DNA from: Allobaculum sp. Allo2
GTDB lineage: Bacteria; Bacillota_I; Bacilli_A; Erysipelotrichales; Erysipelotrichaceae
Assembly (NCBI RefSeq): GCF_022701175.1
Contig: NZ_CP078088.1
Location: 2,232,001-2,296,000 of the forward strand
Direction: 5' to 3'
DNA length: 64,000 bases
Shown: positions 1 through 9,756 of the stretch, piece after piece
How the letters are laid out: each line of letters starts with the position of its first letter
How positions within the stretch are numbered: the stretch's first letter is position 1
The notes under the pieces: model-generated
Seen by the model: only the letters and a program-made list of their open reading frames with translations
The model's database searches: none
What the model was told of the DNA's origin: nothing
Translations under genes and position numbers: made by a program

Positions 1-1024
1 CAGTCCGTCCCGTTCGGTTCGTTGCAGATTTCATACAGAACGTGCTTCTCGCTGGCGTATTTAGCGGACATTTCATCAAAGAAGACTTTTGCCTGATCGA
101 TATGCTGGTTGGGGTTGCCGTCGGACAAAATATGCCAGTCGATAATGACATACTGCCCCGTGGCTTTGGCCGCCTTCACGCCGCGATCGATGATCGCCTT
201 CAGTTCGGTCTGGTTTCCACCGGAGCAGTAACCGCCGTATTCCTGGGTGTACAGCGCCAGCCGGATCACTCGGCTGTTCATCTGGGTATACAGAAAGCGG
301 AATACATTTTCATTTACGTACTGCGGCATGTAGTTCAGTCCGAACGTACTGAATCCCTGCAGAACGACTTCCTGATTGTTCTCATCGAGAAGCTTCGTTC
401 CCGAAACGTGGAGCGCTTTTAAGGAGCGATCGACCGGCACGCCTTCCTTCTCCGCATACCAGGCAATTCCTTCCGCCTTCCAGCCAAAGCGGACCAGAGC
501 CTGATCTTCCTGCCGGCTTGTGGTGAAATTGTGCACACCGCTTTTCGCGTTCGGATTGTATTCGCGATAGACCGGCACGCGTTTCTGGGTATCGGAATAC
601 CAGCCGATCTTTTCGTATCGCCAGCCGAGCTGAACCAAAGCATCCCGTTCGTGAAGATTGAGCGTGTAATGGTGATCGCCCGCATTCGGGTTATACAGAC
701 GATACACCGGCTCTCCGCTCTGCGGAGCAAACCAGCCGATTCCCTCGTACTGCCAGCCATATGAGATCAGCGCGTTCTTTTCATGAAGATCCGCCGTATA
801 AAAATGTTCTGAAGAGTTTGGATTATACAGCCGGTACATTTGTGTACTTGAGTCTGTTGCATCCTCCTCTGTCCCTTGGGACTGAGTCTGCTCATCCAAA
901 GACCTGTCGAAAGAGTCCGTATTGGCCCAGACCGGCAGTGAGGACAAGGAAAGTACGATCGACGAAGCAAGAAGAATTTCAAAGGTTCGATCGATCGATT
1001 TCAGCAAACGATTTGTTTTTTCAT
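1..1024 (-). CDS. Secreted GH5-type glycosidase with N-terminal repeats (partial)
   Basis: Likely a secreted beta-glycanase; the gene runs off the left edge. The start region reads as a signal peptide (KSIDRTF then a hydrophobic stretch ending in PVWA). Three repeats of about 45 residues follow, each with a YRLYNPN- or YREYNPN-like core and H-x-Y/F-T, resembling DUF5648-type surface repeats. The catalytic domain then begins with IIDWHILSDGNPN and YEICNEPNG, the second being the GH5 segment that carries the acid/base Glu. The ATG at 1024 is followed by six A's; one more A joins it to the signal peptide, so the frameshift is probably a sequence error. Family assignment is good; the substrate is unknown. 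Confidence 0.75.
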
Positions 1025-1342
1025 GCTTCCATTATATCGAGGCGGCTGAAAACACCCTTTCGCCACGCTGAGACAATTCCGTGCCCGATCAAAAGACACG
1101 CCTTCCTTCAGCGCTGAAAACAGAGGAAAGCTCACGCGGTTTTATCGCCAGCCGCATGGAAAAACCTTTGCCTTTTCACAGCGGATTTTAAACGTTTTCT
1201 CTACACTCAAGCGGCCCTGCGAAAGGCAGTGAAAGTTTTTTGAAAGCATGCCCCATAGATATATGATCTTTATATAAAGTATATTTGTATTTTTTACATT
1301 GTTAAATGACATATTTCGTGTTTGTTGAAAACAGAAACCTGC
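1025..1342. other. Intergenic, no gene seen
   Basis: This stretch separates the divergent glycosidase and cold-shock genes. On the minus strand a TATAAT lies about six bases before the glycosidase ATG, but no convincing -35 partner is visible, so I do not call it a promoter. No RNA gene or repeat is evident. Confidence 0.4.
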
Positions 1343-1371
1343 TTGACCTTTTTATCCAAAGTCTATATAAT
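1343..1371 (+). promoter_or_regulatory. SigA-type promoter of cold-shock gene
   Basis: TTGACC at 1343-1348 and TATAAT at 1366-1371 are separated by exactly 17 bases, close to a consensus vegetative promoter. Transcription would begin near 1378, leaving a leader of about 125 nt before the cold-shock start codon. Long leaders of this kind are typical of cspA-family mRNAs, where they act in temperature-dependent folding. Confidence 0.8.
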
Positions 1372-1502
1372 TGCTGATGTAAAGGATAGATTTCATACTG
1401 ATTTTTAGAAACTGGATATTCGCAGCTTTTTCGTTTTCCAGGTTCGCATTAAAAGCTCTCTTTTAATAATAAAATCTTCCAATCTATTCCGGGAGGTAAA
1501 AC

Positions 1503-1709
1503 ATGAACACTGGAAAAGTGAAATGGTTCAACGCCGAAAAGGGTTACGGATTCATCACTGGTGAAGATGGAAAAGACGTATTCGTACACTACTCTTCCAT
1601 CAACCAGAAAGGCTACCGTTCCCTCGAGGAAGGCCAGACTGTTACCTACGACATCGTTGAAGGCGATCGTGGAAAACAGGCAGCTAACGTGACACCTGTT
1701 GCTGAATAA
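1503..1709 (+). CDS. Cold-shock protein, CspA family
   Basis: A 68-residue single cold-shock domain (OB fold) that binds single-stranded nucleic acid and acts as an RNA chaperone in the cytoplasm. The RNP1 motif KGYGFI and RNP2-like DVFVHYSSI are both present, and the length matches the family. The start follows GGGAGGT at good spacing. The gene is monocistronic, with a strong promoter upstream, a long leader, and a terminator hairpin directly downstream. It is one of the few genes here with no frameshift. Confidence 0.97.
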   Translation: MNTGKVKWFNAEKGYGFITGEDGKDVFVHYSSINQKGYRSLEEGQTVTYDIVEGDRGKQAANVTPVAE

Positions 1710-1733
1710 TCACAACCGAAAAATGAAAAAATT

Positions 1734-1754
1734 GAGCGCATCCGCGCTCTTTTT
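1734..1754 (+). terminator. Rho-independent terminator of csp gene
   Basis: The stem GAGCGC/GCGCTC has a four-base loop and is followed by five T's, starting 24 nt after the cold-shock stop codon. Confidence 0.85.
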
Positions 1755-1761
1755 CGTTCAA

Positions 1762-1800
1762 AAGGGAGAGTTATCGACGCTGAGTCGACAGCTCTCCCTT
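1762..1800 (-). terminator. Long hairpin terminator, probably for the minus-strand suf operon
   Basis: AAGGGAGAG at 1762-1770 pairs with CTCTCCCTT at 1792-1800. An inner TCGAC/GTCGA stem extends the hairpin. On the minus strand it is followed by TTTT and lies about 60 nt beyond the last gene of the operon ending at 1858. It could also back up termination on the plus strand. Confidence 0.7.
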
Positions 1801-1857
1801 GTGTTTTCTATTGTTGTCCAGTGTTTTTACATTTGAATTGAGCGGTCCGCTGGTCCG

Positions 1858-2916
1858 TTAGGCTTCCTGTCCAAAGCTGCGGTAATGCAGATCCACTTTG
1901 CTTTTGAGCTGCTGCTGGATCTGCGCAAATGCCTTCTGGAACATCGGCTCATCGTAAAGAATCAGATCAATATACGAATAGGACTTGCCGATGGCTCCGC
2001 CGATCACCTTGGCGCAGTGAAGCGGCGCCAGAATATTTTCGATCTGAGTCGAAAGGGCCTGCCGGAACGACGCGTCTTCCTTAGCGTCGAACAGGTTGGC
2101 GTAATAAATGTAGCCGTACTCCCTTCTCTGGATTTAATATCAAGCGAAACATCGCTCTTATTTCCCAGCGATTCTTCGATCAGCGAAGGATGGGTGGTGA
2201 AAATAATCTTCATATCCTTGCGCAGCGAATCGCTCGCAAAATCTTCGTGCGGTTTGAAGACGGTATAAATATCGGTCGGATGTTCATACTGCGGCCATTT
2301 CCGTTTTTCCGCTGTGTCGAGAATGACTTCATACAGCTCCGTCAGATTGCAGAAATCGACGCCGTTTTCCGGCTCGTCGACATAGTCTACGATCCCGACA
2401 TACGCCTCAAGTTCTTTCTCGCCAATGGCCAGTTCCACCAGATAGATCGACATTTCCCGCTTGTATTCGGTATTGTCGACCAGCGAGAAGCCAGGGCAGT
2501 ACACTTTGCAGACAAAAGAATGGTTTTTCTCATCGATCTGATAAAAGACCGTCATGTCAAAAAGCGAATAGCGTTCCTCCTTAATCTGCAAAGAGGCTTC
2601 GATCGCCTTTTGCGAGAGCGGCGGCAGCGTGTCGTTGATGATCCAGGTTTTCTTTACGGACTCTGGTGCAAGTTCCTTCATTTTTCGCAGATCAGCTGCG
2701 TCGTTTTATCCGGACCGGTATCAAAGGTCATTTCCGGCTCTTCCGCACGATCTTCTACAAAGAAATGCGCGCCGCTGATTTCATAGGACAGCGAATTCAG
2801 CGTATCGAGAATTTCCGAAAGCTGATCATAGTTTTTTCCTGCAATGCCTTCAGAAGCGCTGGTTCTTCATCACAGAACCGTGCCCAGAACGCATGAATTT
2901 GATCAAGTACACTCAT
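1858..2916 (-). CDS. Unknown cytosolic protein, about 350 aa
   Basis: I do not recognise this protein. It starts MSVLDQIHAFWARF and ends with KVDLHYRSFGQEA, mixed alpha/beta with no signal peptide or TM segment. Three frameshifts interrupt it, at T6 2832-2837, T5 2681-2685 and C3 2121-2123 (plus-strand view); each is repaired by one extra base of the same kind. The C-terminal part (YGYIYYANLFDAKEDASF) recalls DUF695-like proteins, but that is only an impression. It follows the small gene ending at 2919 with almost no gap and is the last gene before the hairpin at 1762-1800, so it is probably co-transcribed with the genes upstream. Confidence 0.7.
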
Positions 2917-2918
2917 GT

Positions 2919-3091
2919 TCATTCTTCTTTCCAGTTCACTTGGCCAGACCGGACTTTTGTCCAGTCTTCCTTTCCAGCATATTTCACGCCGGTCTGTTTG
3001 AACGCTCGTTTGCCCGTCACAGGTTGGACAATGCGCTCGAGCAGAATCCGTGAAATTCTTTTTCGCATTTATCGCGTTGATCGAGAATCAT
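2919..3091 (-). CDS. Small basic protein, unknown
   Basis: About 57 residues, starting MILDQRDK and ending SGQVNWKEE. Its ATG overlaps the esterase stop codon as ATGA, and its stop lies 3 nt before the next start, which argues that it is a real operon member. Reading through needs one extra A in the AAA just after the first eight codons. It is Lys/Arg-rich with an amphipathic helix (RISRILLERIV) and resembles nothing I can name. Confidence 0.5.
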
Positions 3092-3738
3092 TTCGAATCG
3101 GCAAAAATCGTATGAAATTTCTCTTCCAGAGCTTTGGCAAGTCGCAGATGCCCGCTGGCATCGAGATGAATGCCGTCATAGCCGCCTCCATACAGACCGA
3201 TCTCACTGCTGATCAACGTATAAAAGCAGATTTCTTCTCCCGCTTTCTGGATCTCGCTCTGGGCCTGTTCGAGAATGCGCTGACCGCTTTGCGAAAAGGT
3301 CGAAAGCATTTCCCTGTCAATCGCCTCTGCATTTAACAAAGGCGGACTCACCAGCAGCCCCGGCGTATGCGGACACAGAGTTCTCGCCGCGTTTAAGGCG
3401 TTTAAAAACGCATCGAGATTCGCTTTCCAGACGCGGATGGAGGGTGAATACATCCGTCTGGCGTCGTTGCTTCCTAAAGCGATCACAATCAGATCGAGCG
3501 GGAGATTTCGTTCAATCGCTTTTCGTATCGAGGCGGATCCGGATTCAGGACCCAAATAGCCCGGCCCATCGAGCACCCGGCCATTCATGCCTTCTTCCAG
3601 AATTTCATATTCGGGACAGTCGCTTCGAAGGCGCTCCACAAAGCGGTCATGCCGCTGATCCTCGGTCTGCGGATCCCAGCCCCACGTATTGGAATCCCCG
3701 AAAATCAGGATCCGTTTCCTGTTTTTGCGGTCTGCCAT
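3088..3738 (-). CDS. SGNH/GDSL hydrolase
   Basis: A predicted cytosolic esterase or lipase-like hydrolase of 216 residues with an intact frame. The blocks of the SGNH family are visible: FGDSNTWGW with the nucleophile Ser, NGRVLDGPGY with Gly, ALGSND with Asn, and DGIHLDASGH with the catalytic Asp/His pair. It has no signal peptide. The start MADRKNRKRI follows AAAGGAG at good spacing. It sits directly after the cyclo-ligase gene and overlaps the next small gene by ATGA. The substrate is not predictable; arylesterase or acyl-CoA thioesterase-type activities are known in the family. Confidence 0.88.
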   Translation of the reverse strand: MADRKNRKRILIFGDSNTWGWDPQTEDQRHDRFVERLRSDCPEYEILEEGMNGRVLDGPGYLGPESGSASIRKAIERNLPLDLIVIALGSNDARRMYSPSIRVWKANLDAFLNALNAARTLCPHTPGLLVSPPLLNAEAIDREMLSTFSQSGQRILEQAQSEIQKAGEEICFYTLISSEIGLYGGGYDGIHLDASGHLRLAKALEEKFHTIFADSK

Positions 3739-3808
3739 ACAGTGCTTCTCCTTTCTTCCAAACGCATCTAAACGCATTTGTACAAAACAAACTGGCGGTC
3801 TGACGGAT

Positions 3809-4319
3809 TTATTGGCCGTTTCGATCGTAGTGCAGCGTTCGTGTCGGCGTGATGATCCAGTCCAGCCGCTGATCCCAGGATTCGGGCTCAAACTGACCTT
3901 CCTGCTCATCGAAGGCAATTCCGATGCGCAGGCATTCGGGATGCTTTTCCAGATAGCGATCGTAATAGCCGCCGCCATATCCGATCCGGTATCCATCGCA
4001 GAATACGAGTAAAGGAATGACAAGAACGTCCGGGACAATTTCCTCATCGGAAACGGGTTCCGGGATGCCAAACCCGCCGGGTTTTAAAATTGTGGAATCG
4101 TAAAAGCCATCTTCGTCTTATCGAGTACGCGCGGCAGGACAAAGGTCCAGCCCGGATCCCGCAGCGAGAAAATGTCCGCTTCCTGGCGTACTGGATAAAA
4201 ATACCCGATGCACGAAGAGGCTTTTAAAAAGGCAGAATCCGCCTCGCAATCTGTTCGTTTTTCAGATCGCGCGACGAAATCTGCTTTCTTTTCTCTATCC
4301 ATTCGGATCGGTCGATCAT
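3809..4319 (-). CDS. 5-formyltetrahydrofolate cyclo-ligase
   Basis: Converts 5-formyl-THF to 5,10-methenyl-THF with ATP, a salvage step of one-carbon metabolism in the cytosol. The family signature is clear near the C-terminus: YRIGYGGGYYDRYLEKHPE, followed by IGIAFDEQ. Length is about 170 residues, slightly short. Two frameshifts, one in TTTTT near residue 31 and one in TTTT near MAFYDST, are repaired by one T each. The start MIDRSEWIEK lies 8 nt after sufB and has no clear ribosome site, so it is probably translationally coupled to sufB. Confidence 0.85.
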
Positions 4320-4327
4320 CGTAAAAT

Positions 4328-5737
4328 CTAGCCAATCGAATCGGACATATCCAGTTTGAGAAGCTGGTTGAGCTCAACCGCATATTCCATCGGCAGCTCG
4401 CGGGTAAAGGGTTCCAGGAATCCCATGACGATCATTTCCGTCGCCTTGGCTCTCGAAAGGCCGCGGCTCATCAAATAGAACAGCTGTTCTTCGGAAATGT
4501 TAGAAACCGTTGCTTCGTGTTCGATCTGGGAAGTCTGATTGAGCTGACGGTTCAGCGGGATGGTATCGGAACGGGAAATCTTATCGAGAATGAGCGTATC
4601 GCACTCGACTTTGGATTTCGCATAGTCGGCTTTCTTTCCATGAACGACCCAGCCGCGGTAGTTCACTTCCCGCCGCTGCGGGCTACGGACTTGGAAATAA
4701 TGGTAGACGACGTATGCGGCGCGAGATGAATCATTTTCGCACCGGCATCCTGAATCTGCTCCTTGCCGGCGACGGCGATCGAAATCGTCGTGCCTTTCGC
4801 GTACGGTTCCACGAGTACGCAGGACGGATATTTCATGTTCAGATGCGAACCGATGTTTCCGTCAATCCATTCCATATGACCGTTTTCACGCACCTCGGCA
4901 CGCTTGGTTACGAGGTTGATGATGTTGGTCGACCAGTTCTGTACAGTCGAGTAGCGGCATTTGGCGTTTTTGTGTACGTAAATTTCAACAACGGCCGCAT
5001 GCAGAGAATCCTTGGAATAAATCGGGGCCGTGCAGCCTTCCACGTAATGCACATCCGCCCCTTCATCGACGATGATGAGGGTCCGTTCAAACTGACCGGA
5101 AGCCTGCGAGTTAATGCGGAAGTAGGACTGCAGAGGCTTTTCGAGCTTTACGCCTTTTGGCACGTAAATGAAGCTGCCGCCCGACCATACCGCGGTGTTC
5201 AGCGCCGCGTACTTGTTATCGGAATACGGAATAATTTTTCCAAAGTATTTTTGAACAGATCCGGATGTTCGCGAAGCGCGGAATCGGTATCGAGGAAGAT
5301 AACTCCCTTTTCCTGTACTTCTTCGAGCATGTTGTGGTACACAACTTCGGATTCATACTGGGTGGAAACGCCGGCCAGATATTTCTGTTCGGCTTCTGGG
5401 ATACCGAGTTTTTCAAACGTATCGCGGATCGTTTCCGGAACTTCGTCCCAGCTCTGTTCCTGCCGTTCGCTCGGTTTGATGTAGTAGGTGAACTCATCAA
5501 AATCGATATGGCTCAGATCCGGACCCCAGTCCGGGTTTTCATTTTTCAAAGCAGTGGTAGGCATCCAGACGCCGCTGCAGCATCCATTCCGGCTCTTTTT
5601 GATCGCCGAAATTTCACGGATGACTTCTTCGTTCAGTCCTTTGCCTGTGTTGAATACCGACGTGTCCCTGTCGTGAAAACCGTATTTGTAGTCGGTATCC
5701 TGGAGCGCCTGCACTTCTTCTTTTTCAGATCGCTCAT
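4328..5737 (-). CDS. sufB: Fe-S cluster assembly protein SufB
   Basis: A scaffold component of the SufBCD complex that builds Fe-S clusters. After repair it is about 470 residues, the normal SufB length, with the conserved [19 protein letters not shown] start, [22 protein letters not shown], and the C-terminal core [14 protein letters not shown]. Five frame breaks are visible. Those at T5 5721-5725, T5 5596-5600, T5 5248-5252 and C3 4669-4671 need one extra base; T5 5542-5546 needs two. The start MSDLKKEEVQ overlaps the sufU stop as ATGA and is preceded by GAGGAGG. This is the last suf gene and leads into folate salvage. Confidence 0.95.
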
Positions 5738-6171
5738 TTGCCGGCCTCCTCTTCATCAATCATTTCCTGCACCGCCTTCCAGCCGATGGTTGCGCATCCG
5801 ATCCGGTTTGGCTGCTTCGAAACGCCCTCAAAAACGACGGCTTCATCGAGCACCTGCGGATCGTAGGGCTTGCCCTGAATCATCTGGTTGTAGTTGTTGA
5901 TGATGTTCTGGGCTTCCTCAATCGTCTTGCCTTTGAGCAGTTCGGTCAGAATGGAAGTAGACGCGGTAGAAATCGCACAGGCTTTTCCGTCAAAGCGGAC
6001 GTCTTCAATTTTTCCGTCCTTGAACTTGGCCTGCACGGTAATATCGTCAATACACGAATCGCTGGCCATGTGGCGGGAATGGTAATCCGCCTCATCGGAA
6101 AGCGATTTGTTATGGGGATAGCTGTAGTTGTCCAGGATAATATCCCGGTAGTAAGAAGGATCAATCGACAT
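5734..6171 (-). CDS. sufU: SufU, sulfur-transfer partner of SufS
   Basis: A 145-residue IscU-like SufU, the Zn-dependent sulfur acceptor that activates SufS in Firmicutes. The expected ligand positions are present: SDSCIDD (Cys and Asp), GKACAIS (Cys) and NRIGCAT (Cys), with the SufU-type insertion between the second and third cysteines. The frame is intact. I start at [10 protein letters not shown], preceded by AAAGGCGG, rather than at the upstream in-frame ATG. It lies between sufS and sufB. Confidence 0.95.
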   Translation of the reverse strand: MSIDPSYYRDIILDNYSYPHNKSLSDEADYHSRHMASDSCIDDITVQAKFKDGKIEDVRFDGKACAISTASTSILTELLKGKTIEEAQNIINNYNQMIQGKPYDPQVLDEAVVFEGVSKQPNRIGCATIGWKAVQEMIDEEEAGK

Positions 6172-6188
6172 CGTAAATTCCGCCTTTC

Positions 6189-7455
6189 CTAGAAGAAAAT
6201 ATCCAGACACTTCTCGACGGTGGCATCCTTGATGGCATCCACGAGACGGTCGACATCCTCAAGATCGTTATAGAAATAAAGACTGGCACGGACGGTGCCC
6301 GGTTCCTAATAATATCGCCCATCAGCTTGGCGCAGTGCTGGCCGGAGCGGACGGCGATGCCTGCGGACGAAAGATAGCTGGCCATATCCTGCGGGAAGAT
6401 CAGCTGACCCTTGTCGTAGACGTTAAAGGTGATAATGCCGCTTGGAGAATCGGCATTGTAAAGCTTGATTTTGTCCTTAAGCTCTTTGGTGGCACGTTCG
6501 ACAAAATGCTTCTTGAGTTCGAGTTCATACGCATGAATATCCTCAAGCCCGATTTTTTCAAATAGCGCGCTGCCGTGGCCATACCCATGACGCCTTCAAT
6601 CGGCTGGGTGCCGGATTCGTATTTCAAAGGCGTCTTGCGCAGTACGAGCGTATCGCAACCTTTGTAAAAGCGGGCGTTGCTTTCTCCGCCGTAGAACACC
6701 GGAGTGAGCTTGTCGAGCAGTTCAAAGCGGCCGTACAGTACGCCGACACCGGTCGGACCGCACATCTTGTGGCCGGAGAAGCAGAAGAAGTCGCAGTTCA
6801 TTTTCTGCACATCGATGGGCAGATGGGCAACGGACTGTGCGCCGTCCACCACAAAGAGAATGCCCTTGTCGTGGCAGATTTTTCCCATATCTTCTACCGG
6901 CGCAGCATAGCCGAGCACGTTGGAAACCTGGGCGATGACAACGACTTTTACATTTGGATTTTCATCGAGCGCCTTCTGGAAGTTTTCGATGGTCACACGG
7001 CCGTCTTCAGTCAGTTCCATGAACTTGGTCTCGACGCCTTTTTCACAGCCGGCCTGCTCCCACGGCAGAATCGAGGAAGCGTGTTCGGTTTCGGATGTCA
7101 GGATAACATCGCCTTCCTTGAGCATTTCGCGAACGACCATTAACGCGACCATATTCAGCGATTCGGTCGTTCCGGACGTGAAGACAATTTCTTCCTTACG
7201 GGCGGCATGAATGTATTCCATCATAGTCTTTCGTGCGCCTTCAAAGGCATGATCGACCTGGGCGGACATTTCGTAGTCGCCGCGGTGGGCGTTGGCACCA
7301 AGGTATGTGTAATAGCGAACGACTTCATCAATGACGCACTGCGGCTTGAGGGTCGTTGCGCTGCTGTCGAGATAATCCACGGGATGACCGTTCATCGTCC
7401 GCTTCAGGATCGGGAACTCGGCACGGATTTGTTCAATATTTTCTTTAATATTCAT
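6189..7455 (-). CDS. sufS: Cysteine desulfurase SufS
   Basis: A PLP-dependent enzyme that takes sulfur from cysteine for Fe-S assembly; about 420 residues. Visible features are the YLDSSATTLKP start, the ETEHASSILPW histidine, the PLP lysine in FSGHKMCGPTG, and the persulfide cysteine in VRSGQHCAK. Two frameshifts occur, one at a T run before FEKIGLEDIHAYEL and one at MGDIIKEPGTV, each repaired by one base. Its start overlaps the sufD stop by 11 bases, suggesting translational coupling. Confidence 0.95.
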
Positions 7456-8233
7456 ATAGACCAACTCTCTGTTCCATCTGAACTTCAATTTCACTGCGCA
7501 CGTCATCGTCTGCAATCAGAGAGATGACCGGCTTGAAATAGCCGATGGAAAGCAGACCGACTGCCTGTCTTGTTGACAGACCGCGGGACTGCAGATAGTA
7601 CAGCTGTTCGGCATCCGGCTGACCGATGGTCAGCGCATGGGATGCTTTTACATCGTTTTCATCAATATAAAGAATCGGTATTGCTACAGCTTTGTGGTCC
7701 TTGCCCATCGTCAGAACGCGGGTTTCCTGATGGGATTCGCTGGCATAAGCGCCTTTGACAATCCGTCCGGCTGCGGCCATTTCGTAATTGCCACCGTCAA
7801 AGCAGACCGCAAAGTTGTGCATGTTGCCAAAAGTATGCGGCACGAGGTTGTTCAGATTCAGAACGCCTTTCTTGAACTTGTCGCGCAGGCAGAGCTGAGC
7901 AGTATAGAAATCCAGATCGGCTCCCTGTTCGATCAGATCCCCGTCAAAATGAATTTCGCAGGGTTCGTCCTGCAGATCGAGCAGACCGATTTTTACGTTC
8001 GAATCGGCTTTGGAGCGCGCCGTGATATCGAGTCGAAGGGCATGCTCCGTTACGTTCTGAATAAAAACGCGGACCTGGCTTGAAGGTTCGGCTTCAAAAT
8101 CCAGAGAAAGGGTATCTTCTTTCGCATCGACGAAAAGAAGGATACTGCCCTGTGAATGCGCATCAAAAACAAGACGGACATCCTCATGCAAATCGATCCG
8201 GTCTTCAAACCGGTTTCTGTATGTCCTCTCCAT
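7445..8233 (-). CDS. sufD: SufD, short form
   Basis: A partner of SufB in the SufBCD scaffold. The frame is intact and encodes only 262 residues, well below the roughly 400 of typical SufD. The missing part is the N-terminal region; the beta-helix core and the C-terminal block are kept (ASHALTIGQPDAEQLYYLQSRGLS with its conserved His, then AVGLLSIGYF). It starts 4 nt after sufC and overlaps sufS. The short form may be a lineage trait rather than damage, because no frame break is seen in or before it. Confidence 0.9.
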   Translation of the reverse strand: MERTYRNRFEDRIDLHEDVRLVFDAHSQGSILLFVDAKEDTLSLDFEAEPSSQVRVFIQNVTEHALRLDITARSKADSNVKIGLLDLQDEPCEIHFDGDLIEQGADLDFYTAQLCLRDKFKKGVLNLNNLVPHTFGNMHNFAVCFDGGNYEMAAAGRIVKGAYASESHQETRVLTMGKDHKAVAIPILYIDENDVKASHALTIGQPDAEQLYYLQSRGLSTRQAVGLLSIGYFKPVISLIADDDVRSEIEVQMEQRVGLYEY

Positions 8234-8237
8234 GGGC

Positions 8238-9052
8238 CTACTCCGTTTTCTTGGCGCCGCAGTTTTCGAGCAGGACGGGGTTTGGCTTTTCTTCCTTGCG
8301 GGCGTGAACGTGGTACTCTTTTTCGATCCAGTCGTAGCCCTCGCTGTCGACTTTATGAATCAGTTCCGGTCCGCCGGATACGACAATGCGGCCGTCGACC
8401 AGAATGTGAGCGTGCGTCGGCTTCAGATAGTCCAGGAAGCGGGCATAGTGGGAAACTACGATAACGCCCATGTGATCTTCTTCTTTCGCCTTCAAAACGG
8501 CTTCCGAAACAATGCGCAGAGCGTCGACGTCCAGACCGGAGTCAATTTCATCGAGCATCGTCATCGTCGGTTTCAGCAAAAGCATCTGCACAATTTCATT
8601 GCGCTTCTTTTCGCCGCCGGAAAAACCGACATTCAGAAAGCGATGGGCCAGATCCGGTTTCATGTGAAGCTCATTGATCGCATGGTCCATTCCCTTAATA
8701 AACTGAAACAGAGAAATCGGGGTTTCTCTGCGTGCGTTAATCGCGGTACGCAGAAAATCGGAATTGGTTACGCCGGCGACTTCGCTCGGGTACTGCATGC
8801 CCAGAAACAGGCCTGCCTTGGAACGTTCGTCGACAGGCATGTCGAGAACGTTTTTCCATCGAGCGTAATGCTGCCCTGGGTGACTGTATATTTCGGGTTG
8901 CCCATGATTGCGGCAAGCAGGGTGGATTTACCGTTGCCGTTGGGACCCATTAATGCGTGCATTTCATCGGAGTTCACGGTCAGGTCAATGCCTTTTAAAA
9001 TTTCGTTGCCTTCAACGCTGACATGAAGATCTCTAATTTCCAATGTTGACAT
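8238..9052 (-). CDS. sufC: SufC ATPase
   Basis: An ABC-type ATPase subunit of SufBCD, about 271 residues, cytosolic. Walker A is GPNGNGKST, the signature is FSGGEKKR, Walker B is MTMLDEIDSGLD, and the switch histidine is in VVSHYARFL. One frameshift at an A5 run (GKNVLDMPVDE) is repaired by one A. It is the first gene of the suf operon. The start MSTLEIRDLHV is preceded by a modest AGG site. A TATACT lies about 30 nt upstream, but I see no good -35 partner. Confidence 0.95.
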
Positions 9053-9614
9053 TTTTGATACCTCATTTCACTAACAGAATCAGTATACTCTAAAACCGTT
9101 TTATCCCCTTTAAGAGCGAACCGGCAAGCTGTATTTGTGAGTTATTTTTCATCTTTATAAAAACCGGGCTTCCTACACTCGCACCAGGAGGTGTAACTTG
9201 CCGCATTCTTCCTTTGAAAAGCGAGCGGGTAAATAAAAGCATGGAGCGGATCAGCGTATTTCCTTACGGGCAGATACAGTCTCAAAACGGGCAGATACAG
9301 TCTCAAAAACGATCGTGCCCCTTTCTGCTTCCGAACGTCTTCTTAAAACTGCTCGTTAAATACTTTCGTCTAATAATATGGATCCATTTCTGGAAGGCGG
9401 AAAGCATTCCGGCAGGACGCAAAGTAAATAGAGGACTTTACCCGTTTGGAAAACCGGTTTTAATCCGCCTTTTACGCTCGGCTGGCAGTCTGAAAGCCAA
9501 AGGCACTTCGAAAGGCTTTTCAAAAGCGCAGAATGAGCATAAAAAGGCGCCCATTCAGGACATCGCCTTCACACAGGGACATCGGCAATCCCTGTTCCCT
9601 CTTTGGCCGGTACA
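9053..9614. other. Intergenic, no gene seen
   Basis: This region lies between divergent suf and foldase genes. It contains AGGAGGTG at about 9187 followed by TTG and only 12 sense codons before a stop, a 21-bp tandem repeat (listed separately), and a weak CAGGGA/TCCCTG hairpin near 9575. The one long open frame here (about 137 codons from 9214) has no family features, so I do not call it. Confidence 0.4.
9266..9307. repeat. 21-bp tandem repeat, two copies
   Basis: ACGGGCAGATACAGTCTCAAA occurs twice back to back without mismatches, in non-coding DNA. Its function is unknown. Confidence 0.85.
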
Positions 9615-9643
9615 TTGCTTTTTATAGAGGCCTTTCGTATAAT
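9615..9643 (+). promoter_or_regulatory. Promoter of the foldase pair
   Basis: TTGCTT at 9615-9620 and TATAAT at 9638-9643 have a 17-base spacer. Transcription would start near 9650, about 107 nt before the first foldase start codon. Confidence 0.7.
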
Positions 9644-9756
9644 TTTGACTGATTCTCAAAAGGAACCGGTTCTATTGCCCGCCTTTTTCCTCTCTTCCGG
9701 ATCACAGAAAAAGAAAGGATTCAGCTGCAGCCGGAAGAGATTTGCAGCGAAACGCA

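Noticed and set aside
42..422. Long plus-strand open frame over the glycosidase
   Set aside because: It is a shadow of the minus-strand GH5 gene, whose motifs are clear.
4328..5737. Programmed frameshifts or recoded stops in sufB
   Set aside because: Breaks also occur in many unrelated genes and nearly always at homopolymers; there is no slippery heptamer with a downstream structure common to all.
9214..9627. Plus-strand open frame of 137 codons
   Set aside because: No family features, and it covers the tandem repeat and the promoter of the foldase genes.
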